DNA from: Candidatus Gastranaerophilales bacterium
GTDB lineage: Bacteria; Cyanobacteriota; Vampirovibrionia; Gastranaerophilales; Gastranaerophilaceae
Assembly (NCBI GenBank): GCA_944325705.1
Contig: CALVBB010000006.1
Span: 38,170 to 102,169 of the forward strand
Length of the DNA stretch: 64,000 nucleotides
Direction of reading: 5' to 3'
The notes under the pieces were generated by a model. That model was not told the origin of the DNA, searched no databases, and saw only the letters and a list, made by a program, of their open reading frames with translations. Made by a program: the position numbers and the translations under genes. The number at the start of each line of letters is the position of its first letter. Positions within the stretch are counted from its first letter, which is position 1. Shown here piece after piece: positions 44,710 to 52,397 of this stretch.

Positions 44710-44896
44710 AAATCCTTAGAGAATATATAAATTTTCACCTTAACGGAAAGCACAGCCGGTGTTAAGCGAAACCTCTTCAAAAGCAGGTGCTGTCTGAGGA
44801 ACGTATGTGACGAGTTCACCTGCTTCGGGTTGAGCTTTTACATCCGGCTAGTGATTGCAGTTCACGGTAAAAAATTTATATATTCTCTAAGGATTT
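44710..44896. repeat. Structured repeat, family 2 copy 1, in a locus-specific inverted repeat
   Basis: The outer arms 44710-44735 and 44871-44896 are a perfect 26-bp inverted repeat. The core (about 44737-44868) shares with 55390-55512 the motifs ACCTYAACG, GCGAAAC, GTGCTGTCTGAG, CGAGTTCAC, GTTGAGC, GGCTAG and TGCAGTT. Helices: AGCAGGTG with CACCTGCT, and AGCCGGTGT with ACA-T-CCGGCT. CTTAAC at the 5' end can pair with GTTGAG inside the second helix, a potential pseudoknot. It lies between convergent genes. Confidence 0.8.
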
Positions 44897-44939
44897 TAAG
44901 GAGTCAAAATATCAAAAAAATTATACTATCCGCGCGCTG

Positions 44940-46031
44940 TCATGCTTCAAGAAAGTCTGCGAGAATTAAATTACTCACAAGTATTCCGATCAGAGAGAGT
45001 TTGTAGCCTTTGTCTGTAGAAATTATATGACCGCTTGCAAGATATTTATCCAGCACCGCTGAATATTTTTTGTCAAAATCTATATTGTATTTTTCATTTA
45101 TCAAATACGTATTTATTCCGCACATTTTTCTGAAGCCGAGGAATATTTCTTCCTCAAGACGGTTTTGAACGGTAAGGGTTGTTTCTGTGCTGCGTCGGGT
45201 TGGATTTTGTATGTATTCTTCAAGTGAACAGCGGTTTGAATAGCGGATGTTATCTTTGTAGCCGTGTGCTGCTGCGCCGAAGCCGTAGTATGAATTATTG
45301 TCCCAGTAATTCAAATTATGGCGCGAATCAAATCCTGATTTTGCAAAGTTGCTTATCTCATAATGTTCAAACCCTGCCGCGGTCAAGGTTTTTACAGCTT
45401 CCGTGTACATATCTGCCTGCGTGTCGTCGTCTGCAATATTTTCAGGTCTGTAAGTATAAAAATAGCATCCCTCCTCAATTTTTAAACCGTAAAGCGAAAT
45501 ATGCTGTACCTCTAAACTCACAGCTGTGTTTAAATCCAAAATAAAACTTTCAACGGACTGGTCGGGAAGTCCGTAGATAAAATCAAGACTTATGTTTTTA
45601 AGGCCGGCATTTTTTGCATTCAGGACAGCATCTTTAACCTGCGTTGAATTGTGGCGCCTGCCGGTTATTTTTAGAATATTATCATCAAAACTCTGGCAGC
45701 CGATGCTTATCCTGTTAATTCCGCAGTCTTTGAGTTCACGCAGATAATCATAATCAAGGGTTTCCGGATTGAGTTCTGCCGTGATTTCAGTGTTATCATC
45801 CGTGTTGAAAAGTTTTATAACTTTTTCAAACTCACGCGGCGTGAGAAGCGACGGGGTGCCTCCGCCAAAGTAAAGCGTGTTCAGTTTTTCGTTTTCATAG
45901 AAATAAGAAATTTCTGCCGCCAGTGATTTTAGGTATGCTTCTTTCAGCTCCAGTGCGGGATAGGACACAAACGAACAGTACCTGCATTTTGATTTGCAAA
46001 AAGGAATATGTATGTAAGCATTTTTTACCAT
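44940..46031 (-). CDS. hemW: HemW-type radical SAM protein
   Basis: This 363-aa radical SAM protein has the cluster motif IPFCKSKCRYCSF (Cys12, 16, 19), LYFGGGTPSLL, the RISIGCQSFDDNILKITGRRH segment and FIYGLPDQSVESF. It resembles coproporphyrinogen oxidase HemN but has the shorter HemW form, linked to haem trafficking rather than decarboxylation. It lies 67 nt downstream of fliR on the same strand. Confidence 0.88.
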   Translation of the reverse strand: MVKNAYIHIPFCKSKCRYCSFVSYPALELKEAYLKSLAAEISYFYENEKLNTLYFGGGTPSLLTPREFEKVIKLFNTDDNTEITAELNPETLDYDYLRELKDCGINRISIGCQSFDDNILKITGRRHNSTQVKDAVLNAKNAGLKNISLDFIYGLPDQSVESFILDLNTAVSLEVQHISLYGLKIEEGCYFYTYRPENIADDDTQADMYTEAVKTLTAAGFEHYEISNFAKSGFDSRHNLNYWDNNSYYGFGAAAHGYKDNIRYSNRCSLEEYIQNPTRRSTETTLTVQNRLEEEIFLGFRKMCGINTYLINEKYNIDFDKKYSAVLDKYLASGHIISTDKGYKLSLIGILVSNLILADFLEA

Positions 46032-46098
46032 AATTCTATTATTCTCCGCGATGTCAAATTTTGTACGGGCATTTGTAAAACAGGTTTGCAGTGCAGGC

Positions 46099-46878
46099 TT
46101 AGAAAATATTTGCGTATGATAAGAAATAGTCGCTTATAACATTCAAAAGCATCGGCAGAATCCAGACCATAATAGCTGCACCGAGTACAGGCTTAAACAG
46201 AAAGCTTAATTGAAATACGTTTACCTGCGGTGCTGTTTTTGAAATTACGCCAAGAATTATATCCTGCCCGAGCGTGGCAAGAAGTATAGGCGAGGCTATT
46301 TGCAGCCCCATATACAATACATTTGAACTTATCTCTACAAGATAGTCCAGATTTATTAGTGTTTTTAAATCAAAACTAGTGGCAAAAAGCGGGAAAATAT
46401 CAAAACTCCTTACAAAAGCTTTGATAAGCCAGTACACGCCGCCGAGGTGAATAAAAATCAGTACTCCGAAAAGTGAAAAAAGTTTTGTAAGAATAGATAC
46501 CTGACTGTTTGAAGTCGGGTCAAGAACCATTGCAGAAGAAAGCCCCATCTGCATGTTTATCATATCGGCTCCGGCGTCTACCGCAAGCAAAATCAGCTGC
46601 GCTGTGTACCCGATGATTGCTCCGACAACAAAATTCAAAAGGATTGATAGAATAAGGGAATCTTCCATCCCCATAGAAGGAGGTTTTACCAGTGCTGTGA
46701 TTACAATTGTCATCAAAAAAGCAAGCCCGAGTTTAATAAGACCGGGTACCTCTTTCCTGTTAAATACAGGTGCGAATCTGAAAAATCCGAGCATTCTGGC
46801 AAAAACATATATACCGGCTGCGAGTGCGGTATTAAGCTGTGGAAATAACTTGCCGAGTTCTGCCAGAATTTGTTCCAT
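46099..46878 (-). CDS. fliR: Flagellar/type III export apparatus protein FliR
   Basis: This 259-aa polytopic protein has six or so hydrophobic segments and typical FliR features: ARMLGFFRFAPVFNRKEVPG, AGADMINMQMGLSSAMVLDP and the LVEISSNVLYMGLQIASPIL region. It forms the export gate with FliP and FliQ. SD AGGGGTGTAAGATTTA precedes the ATG. The gene is 14 nt after fliQ. Confidence 0.9.
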   Translation of the reverse strand: MEQILAELGKLFPQLNTALAAGIYVFARMLGFFRFAPVFNRKEVPGLIKLGLAFLMTIVITALVKPPSMGMEDSLILSILLNFVVGAIIGYTAQLILLAVDAGADMINMQMGLSSAMVLDPTSNSQVSILTKLFSLFGVLIFIHLGGVYWLIKAFVRSFDIFPLFATSFDLKTLINLDYLVEISSNVLYMGLQIASPILLATLGQDIILGVISKTAPQVNVFQLSFLFKPVLGAAIMVWILPMLLNVISDYFLSYANIF

Positions 46879-46892
46879 TAAATCTTACACCC

Positions 46893-47384
46893 CTAATTGC
46901 CTAAAATTCTTTGTGTTTCAACTAAATCCGGACGTGGATTAGGCATTCTGTCGGACGGAATATTTCTTACTTTTTCTTCGTTTCTTATGAATGGAATCTT
47001 GCCCGGATTTTTCATTATGTATTCAATGCTGTCCTGATTTCTAAACTTTTGCGGTGCGACTTCGCCGAAAGCTGATGTGTATCTGTAGTAATCTGCTGCG
47101 AGCACATAGTTGTCATTTTTCGGGACAACATTAAACGCAAGTGCCATACCATCTGTAAAAAGGTTTGTCAAAAGTCTTATGAACCCGAACCCGCCGATTA
47201 CAATTACAAGGAAAACTCCGAGAATTTTCGGTGCGGCAGCAATTGTTTGTTCCTGAACCTGCGTAACCGCCTGCAAAATACCTACAACCAGACCGATACC
47301 GGCTGCTACAAGAACACATGGCATTGAAATAGCCAGCATTATTAAAAAGCCCTGTGCAAGATATTCAACTAAAATTTCTAACAT
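46893..47384 (-). CDS. fliQ: FliQ export protein with C-terminal extension
   Basis: Residues 1-88 are a normal two-helix FliQ (FLIMLAISMPCVLVAAGIGL, AVTQVQEQTIAAAPKILGVF). The protein is 163 aa where about 90 is usual. The extra ~75 residues are soluble and Tyr/Arg/Pro-rich (DYYRYTSAFGEVAPQKFRNQ), ending PRPDLVETQRILGN. They have no recognised domain. The gene lies between fliP and fliR. Confidence 0.88.
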   Translation of the reverse strand: MLEILVEYLAQGFLIMLAISMPCVLVAAGIGLVVGILQAVTQVQEQTIAAAPKILGVFLVIVIGGFGFIRLLTNLFTDGMALAFNVVPKNDNYVLAADYYRYTSAFGEVAPQKFRNQDSIEYIMKNPGKIPFIRNEEKVRNIPSDRMPNPRPDLVETQRILGN

Positions 47385-47393
47385 TTTTTACCT

Positions 47394-48038
47394 CTATTGA
47401 TTGTAACTTGTAACCAGCCCCTGTACAATAAGCGCCCAGCCGTCAACTGCAATAAATATAAGCAGTTTAAACGGAAGCGAAATAATTGTAGGTGAAAGCA
47501 TAAACATACCAAGTGCCAGAAGAATGTTTGCAACAACAAGGTCAAGCACGATGAACGGTACAAATATAATAAATCCGATTTCAAAAGCAGTTTTAAGTTC
47601 GCTCATAATAAATGCGGGTGCAACCTGCCAGACTGTTATTTCGTCCGGACTTTTCGGCGGAACTTTGTTGGAAAGTTCTACAAAAAATGCAAGGTCGGTT
47701 TCCCTCGTCTGTTTCATCATGAATTCTTTCAGAGGTTTTGAGCCTTCATTAATTGCCGCTACTATATTTTGGTTTTGCTGATAGGGGATATTACCCATCT
47801 CGTACATCCTCTGGAAAGTCGGTCCCATTGTATAGAATGTCAAAATCATTGAAAGTCCGATGATAACGATTGATGGCGGAACCTGTTGTGTTCCCATTGC
47901 GGTTTTCAGCATAGAAAACACGATTACAAATCTTAAAAAGCTTGTCATACAGCAGAATACGAATGGCAGCAGCGAGAATACTGTCATTACTATCAAGATT
48001 TGTAAAACCGGATTTATATCTTTTAAAACGTTATCCAT
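47394..48038 (-). CDS. fliP: Flagellar/type III export protein FliP
   Basis: This 214-aa protein has the FliP pattern FLRFVIVFSMLKTAMGTQQV, PSIVIIGLSMILTFYTMGPT, PAFIMSELKTAFEIGFIIFV and LPFKLLIFIAVDGWALIVQG. There is no long signal peptide, as in many non-enterobacterial FliP and SctR proteins. It lies 11 nt after fliO and 9 nt before fliQ. Confidence 0.93.
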   Translation of the reverse strand: MDNVLKDINPVLQILIVMTVFSLLPFVFCCMTSFLRFVIVFSMLKTAMGTQQVPPSIVIIGLSMILTFYTMGPTFQRMYEMGNIPYQQNQNIVAAINEGSKPLKEFMMKQTRETDLAFFVELSNKVPPKSPDEITVWQVAPAFIMSELKTAFEIGFIIFVPFIVLDLVVANILLALGMFMLSPTIISLPFKLLIFIAVDGWALIVQGLVTSYNQ

Positions 48039-48049
48039 TAATTATTGTC

Positions 48050-48460
48050 CTATCTGTTTATCTTTCTGACCATGTTGTGTAACACATCAGATTTTTTGCC
48101 TGATTGTTTGAAAGTCTGAATAGACGGCAGTTCATCCACGGAATTTGCTGTGTGCATTTTTCGCACGGCTGTTTCCGGTCTGACGACACTGCCATCTATG
48201 CCGGATGGGGTGTCGTCAAGTTTAGAAATAAGGGTTGTTTTATCAACATCGCCTGCGATTAAAAATTTTTCTTTGCCGGCGCGGATTATGTAGAGATTTT
48301 TGCGCGGAGCAATATTAATCATATCTTCCACCCCGAGAAAGTCGGATTTTCTGCTGTAAAGCCCGCCTGCACAGAATTTTTTGTATACCATAAGGGCAAA
48401 GAAGATTAATCCAATCATTGCCATTGTATACACCGAAAAGTTAACTAAGTATCCACCCAT
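48050..48460 (-). CDS. fliO: FliO-like protein
   Basis: This 136-aa protein has one N-terminal membrane helix (SVYTMAMIGLIFFALMVYKK). A small beta domain follows (INIAPRKNLYIIRAGKEKFL IA GDV DKTTLISKL) with the FliO-type strand order, then a basic tail. FliO helps FliP assembly. Assignment rests on position directly before fliP and on the fold pattern. SD GAGGGAATT. Confidence 0.78.
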   Translation of the reverse strand: MGGYLVNFSVYTMAMIGLIFFALMVYKKFCAGGLYSRKSDFLGVEDMINIAPRKNLYIIRAGKEKFLIAGDVDKTTLISKLDDTPSGIDGSVVRPETAVRKMHTANSVDELPSIQTFKQSGKKSDVLHNMVRKINR

Positions 48461-48503
48461 AATTCCCTCATATTTTTTCTAAATTGCGTTTAAGTTTATT
48501 TGA

Positions 48504-49721
48504 TTAAATATCTTCATCTTCCAGTTCAAAGTCGCTGTAGTCGAACTCTTCATCATCGGTAGCCGCGGTGTCTGCCGGCGGAACAGGCCCTGACGGAACT
48601 GCTTCCTGCTGCGGTGCGGCAGGCGCCGGAGCTTCTGTACCCGGGGCTGCCGGAACAGGCTGTTCTGCAGCTTTTTTAGGCTGCGGTGTGTAAGATTCTT
48701 CTTCTTCAACTTCTTCTTCGTCAACTATTTCCGTAATTTTTACGCCGTACCTGTCATTGATTATCACAAGTTCGCCGTGTCCTATAACTTTGTTTTCAAC
48801 TCTCAGGGTAACTTTGTTGTCATAAAGCGCAGCAACATCGACAACAAGCCCTTCTTCAATCTTTTTCAAATCTCCGAGAGAAATTTTCACCGGATCAAAT
48901 TCAGCATACATATCAACTTCAATGCTGTCCCACAAGTTTGTTGGTTCTGTACTGCTTCCCATATCGTTACCTCCGTCATCCTCAAATGGAACTTCAAGTT
49001 CCATGTTTGGTTCTATTAAAATTTTGTTTGTGTAATCGTTTAGTATTAATTTTAAACTGCTGAGATTGCTGTGTTCCAGCAGAATCATGTCGCCTTCTTC
49101 AAGGCCTTTCAAATCTTTTACGGTAAATCTTGTCGAGCCGATTTCGATTTTTACCACAACAGGGCATTTGAAAAACTCGTCGTATTCAAATGTGTTGCCT
49201 TCTGAAACTATCCTGTTCGGTTTCATTCTGCCGTCGGGAACAGAGATTATAAATTTCCCCATAGCCTGTTCTTCTTCGTCTTTAATCATAAAGGTTATAT
49301 GGGTTATGTCAAAGTTTGTGCGTTTGAAGTTCACAACAGGCGGCGGCTCGAGAAACTGAACAATAATCCTGTAAACGTAATCGTTAAAAGCCGTCATAAC
49401 TTCAGCTTCCAGATCGGTAAGTTTGTTTATGTTGAAGCTTCTGGAAGGCCTGCCCAGACTCCTGTTAAGCAGAAGGGCGACGGCTCTTTCAGAAATTCTT
49501 AAAAACATATCGTAAAATTTGTCAATACGGACTTTTGTAACGAAATAGGCTTCTTTGGTCTGTAGAAGGTTGATATTTCTGCTTATACCCATAAGCTCGC
49601 ATTTTAATCCGGGCGTAAAAAATCCGTCCGCTGATTTTTGCATAGCAAGCGGAAAAAGTTTCTGAAACCAGTCATATTCAGCATATAATGTATCTGTCGT
49701 AGATACTTTACACTTTTCCAT
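48504..49721 (-). CDS. Two-SpoA-domain rotor/sorting-platform protein (FliM-FliN or SctQ-like)
   Basis: This 405-aa protein has an N-terminal domain (~1-180). Two SpoA domains follow: VVVKIEIGSTRFTVKDLKGL with EGDMILLEH (~190-245), and VDMYAEFDPVKISLGDLKKI with EGLVVDVAALYDNKVTLRVE (~270-335). A Pro/Ala/Glu-rich acidic tail ends FDYSDFELEDEDI. Flagellar FliM and FliN normally carry one SpoA domain each; two in one chain is the SctQ arrangement or a FliM-FliN fusion. It heads the minus-strand run fliO-P-Q-R. Confidence 0.8.
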   Translation of the reverse strand: MEKCKVSTTDTLYAEYDWFQKLFPLAMQKSADGFFTPGLKCELMGISRNINLLQTKEAYFVTKVRIDKFYDMFLRISERAVALLLNRSLGRPSRSFNINKLTDLEAEVMTAFNDYVYRIIVQFLEPPPVVNFKRTNFDITHITFMIKDEEEQAMGKFIISVPDGRMKPNRIVSEGNTFEYDEFFKCPVVVKIEIGSTRFTVKDLKGLEEGDMILLEHSNLSSLKLILNDYTNKILIEPNMELEVPFEDDGGNDMGSSTEPTNLWDSIEVDMYAEFDPVKISLGDLKKIEEGLVVDVAALYDNKVTLRVENKVIGHGELVIINDRYGVKITEIVDEEEVEEEESYTPQPKKAAEQPVPAAPGTEAPAPAAPQQEAVPSGPVPPADTAATDDEEFDYSDFELEDEDI

Positions 49722-49936
49722 TTTGTTTGGATTTATCCCCTTATGTTAGTCCGGTAACGAGTTTTCCCCACCAATACCATAGAATATATCCCTTCACTTC
49801 ACATCAACCTTTTAATGTATTTTTGGAAAAAATCAAGGTTATCCGTATGATTTTTTATTAACTGTATGCTCCCTTCTGCAGTTTCTTATCCGGTGGACGC
49901 TCTGGATTGATTTGCCACGGCGGAAACCTGAAATTT

Positions 49937-50152
49937 TTACGGATTTTTTTGTTTGACAAATTCCAAATCGTAGCCCAGTATCCCTCCCAAGAATTTTGCT
50001 TCGTCATACTTCATGGTGCCGCTGTTTAGCTTTCTTGAAATGCTGTCTGCTGTAATAGTTCTGTCAGCGGCCTGACTGGCTTTTTGGGCCAGTACTTTTA
50101 TGGTTGTGCACTCTTTTAATAATAATATTCTTAAATCTTCATTTATTCCCAT
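49937..50152 (-). CDS. Small HTH regulator
   Basis: This 71-aa protein (MGINEDLRILLLKECTTIKV, then DRTITADSISRKLNSGTMKY and AKFLGGILGYDLEFV) has the layout of a minimal Cro/C1-type domain, with the helix-turn-helix around residues 15-50. TATAAT (50164-50159) ends exactly 6 nt before the ATG and no ribosome site exists, so translation is probably leaderless. The promoter of the divergent gene at 50258 is interleaved with it. Confidence 0.65.
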   Translation of the reverse strand: MGINEDLRILLLKECTTIKVLAQKASQAADRTITADSISRKLNSGTMKYDEAKFLGGILGYDLEFVKQKNP

Positions 50153-50169
50153 ATTTTGATTATACAGTA

Positions 50170-50226
50170 TTGACAATAAAAGTTAATAATGTTATTATGC
50201 AGGTGAAAAATTACGTATAAACGTAA
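50170..50226 (+). promoter_or_regulatory. Consensus promoter and palindromic operator before the 63-aa gene
   Basis: TTGACA (50170-50175), a 17-bp spacer and TATTAT (50193-50198) form a strong plus-strand promoter. TTACGT (50211-50216) and ACGTAA (50221-50226) form a perfect palindrome just past the start point, and a looser TTACTT...AAGTTAA copy follows at about 50231. The adjacent HTH protein is the probable ligand. Confidence 0.7.
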
Positions 50227-50257
50227 AAATTTACTTATTAAGTTAAGGAGAAAAACT

Positions 50258-50449
50258 ATGGAGCAAATGATTACTGATGAACAATACAAAATTATAGCTT
50301 CGGAAATTTATCAGATTTATAACATTCTGGTGCTTCTGGAACAGTGTTTTTCTCTAATCGAACTTGATGGCGGGTTTGAAGTTGAGCCGCATCTTATGCT
50401 CATAAGGCAGCAAAAACAGCATATAAAATCAATTATAAGCCTGATTTAA
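50258..50449 (+). CDS. Small hypothetical protein (63 aa) under HTH control
   Basis: The protein starts MEQMITDEQYKIIASEIYQI and is mostly helical, with no recognised domain. AAGGAGAAAAACT precedes the ATG. It is divergent from the HTH gene and has its own consensus promoter and a palindromic site in the 5'UTR. It overlaps the convergent corrinoid-protein gene by 4 nt. The arrangement resembles small phage-like or toxin-antitoxin-like regulatory pairs, but nothing in the sequence proves either. Confidence 0.6.
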   Translation: MEQMITDEQYKIIASEIYQIYNILVLLEQCFSLIELDGGFEVEPHLMLIRQQKQHIKSIISLI

Positions 50450-51609
50450 CCTTTAAGCGCAGCGGTTGCGGCAGGCGCTAAATTTTTTACAAAATCACCT
50501 ATTGCAAACGCCTCAACAGTGCCTACTACAATTTTGAAATCAAGCCCTGCGTTTTCTATTTCTTCCTCAAGCTCTTCTTTCATGTGCGCAAGAAGGCCCG
50601 GAATTATGATGTTCCGGTTTTTAACCCTGTTTGCAAAATCAAATTTTTTCAATGTTTTTGCGACCATAACGGCGGTAAACTTTTCGGCAGACCATGCGGT
50701 CAGAACGCTCATCCCGTCTGCAGGTGTAACTATCAGGTATGACGGAACAGGAAGGCTCTCCAGTTCGTTTGCGACAGCGTAGAAGGTCAGTGCAAAATTT
50801 GTTGTCATAAATATCAATGAATTTTCATCAGGGTTGTTAAATTCATAAATTTTTGATTCTACCTGCAGAGGTTTTTGCGGGTCTGTAAAAATATTCTGCC
50901 TCAAAGTCATAAGAGTTGAAATCAGTGCTTCATCAAAGTTCTCAAACACAAGCATATTGGCGTATTTGCATAAATAATATGAAGCTTTTGCACAGAGTGT
51001 GTTTAAATCTTCTGTATGTTTAAAGTAAACGTAAACAGGTTCTGCAAAATTTTCATCTTTTTCAAGAATTGCTTTTTTGCGGATTGTAATTAATTCCGCG
51101 GAAGTTTTTGAAAATTTTTCATCAATAATTTCTTTCAGCGGAAGTTTTTCAAAATCATCAAAACTCAGTGTGCGCACCTCTTTTACCGGAGGAAGTTTTT
51201 CAAAATTTTTGAAAATTACAAGGTCGATTTTTATTGTTTCACTGACGCGTGTGATTTCAAAATTTTCAATTCTTTTTAATTTTTCCTGCCAGTTGTTTTC
51301 TAATTTGTCAACGACAATTGCGATTGCGGTTTTGTTAATGAAAGTTTTTTCATGTCTGTATAAGACATTTTCTCCGCCGATTTTCAGCCCCTGAATTTCT
51401 ACGGTATTTTGCGGCTGTTTGCAGCTTGATTCGTAGAGTGCTTTAAGTTCCTCCGGTGCATAAGGGCAACTTTCTATTTTTACGTTCTGTTTGGCAAGTT
51501 TCAGTGCAAACGCCATGCAGGTCGGGCAGCCGCATTTTTTGCAGTTTGAATTTTCGGCCTTTTTAGCGGCAGGCAGGTATTTAAAAATCTGTAATCCTGA
51601 AAGTTCCAT
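50446..51609 (-). CDS. Corrinoid iron-sulfur protein large subunit (AcsC/CdhE-like)
   Basis: This 387-aa protein has the N-terminal 4Fe-4S domain CKKCGCPTCMAFALKLAKQ and SCPYAPEELKALYESS. A barrel domain and C-terminal corrinoid-binding region follow (TPADGMSVLTAWSAEKFTAV, IIIPGLLAHMKEELEEEI). In the Wood-Ljungdahl pathway the AcsCD pair carries the methyl group. The sequence is shorter than the ~445 residues usual for AcsC, and no CO dehydrogenase/acetyl-CoA synthase gene is in the window. Its start abuts the small-subunit gene. Confidence 0.82.
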   Translation of the reverse strand: MELSGLQIFKYLPAAKKAENSNCKKCGCPTCMAFALKLAKQNVKIESCPYAPEELKALYESSCKQPQNTVEIQGLKIGGENVLYRHEKTFINKTAIAIVVDKLENNWQEKLKRIENFEITRVSETIKIDLVIFKNFEKLPPVKEVRTLSFDDFEKLPLKEIIDEKFSKTSAELITIRKKAILEKDENFAEPVYVYFKHTEDLNTLCAKASYYLCKYANMLVFENFDEALISTLMTLRQNIFTDPQKPLQVESKIYEFNNPDENSLIFMTTNFALTFYAVANELESLPVPSYLIVTPADGMSVLTAWSAEKFTAVMVAKTLKKFDFANRVKNRNIIIPGLLAHMKEELEEEIENAGLDFKIVVGTVEAFAIGDFVKNLAPAATAALKG

Positions 51610-52397
51610 TATTCAAGCATCCCTTTTAAAATATTTACACTCTGCGGTTTGTTCAAAACAATTACATCCGCACCTGCGGCAATTACAGCAGAAGCTGATG
51701 AAAGTTCAAACATCTCTGCGCGTTTTGATAAATCACCCCAGCTTGTTCCAAAAGCGTCAGATTTTGCCTCTTTTGTTTTCAGGCTTTCTTCCGCGGCAAA
51801 GCTTATCATAGGCATATTCAAATATTCATCACCGCCAAGCCCTTCAAGCTTAATTTTTTCCATAATACTGTAGCCGTATTCCAGTCCGTAGCCGAGGCCT
51901 CCTATATCTGTGTCAATAAGAATTTTGTCCAAACTCTGCCCTAAATCTGCTGAGAGAATATTTATTTCTTTTGCAAGGTTAATGTCAATCGGGCTTCTCA
52001 AAACAACAATGTGGTTTCCTTTTGCGGTAAGCGGAATAATTTTTTTATATGTGTTTTCATTTGTGTGTGCGACTATTGCTTCTCTGTCAAGAAGTTTTAT
52101 GAGTTCCGGCAGCAGAATTTTATCTATACTGTCGTTTCCCGAGCCTCTAATCATCAGCGGTTTTTTTATTAAGGGCAAAAGCTCTTTTAATTTTTCTTTT
52201 GCCTGCGGGATTTCTGATTCATTTTGAATATCAAATTTGATACCGAAAATATCTTCGCCGCTGTCTGTTAAACCTGCAGCCTCTTTTACTTCCGGTGCAA
52301 ACGCCGAAAACTCAAGACACAGAACAGGCTTTGAATTTCCTATGCTCAATCCGTCAAAATGTATTGTTCTGATTTTATTAAGCGTTTTGTCTGTCAC
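51609..52397 (-). CDS. Corrinoid iron-sulfur protein small subunit (AcsD/CdhD-like)
   Basis: This 262-aa TIM-barrel protein has the AcsD pattern: [68 protein letters not shown] and [15 protein letters not shown]. It would cap the cobalamin of the large subunit. The start is a GTG at 52397 lying 20 nt inside the 3' end of ftsH, so it is coupled to it. It is shorter than classical AcsD (~310 aa). Confidence 0.82.
   Translation of the reverse strand: MTDKTLNKIRTIHFDGLSIGNSKPVLCLEFSAFAPEVKEAAGLTDSGEDIFGIKFDIQNESEIPQAKEKLKELLPLIKKPLMIRGSGNDSIDKILLPELIKLLDREAIVAHTNENTYKKIIPLTAKGNHIVVLRSPIDINLAKEINILSADLGQSLDKILIDTDIGGLGYGLEYGYSIMEKIKLEGLGGDEYLNMPMISFAAEESLKTKEAKSDAFGTSWGDLSKRAEMFELSSASAVIAAGADVIVLNKPQSVNILKGMLE

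Noticed and set aside
44710..44896. Simple bidirectional terminator between convergent genes
   Set aside because: A proper terminator already sits at 44664. The element is 187 nt with a conserved internal core repeated at 55359, where the flanking genes are not convergent.
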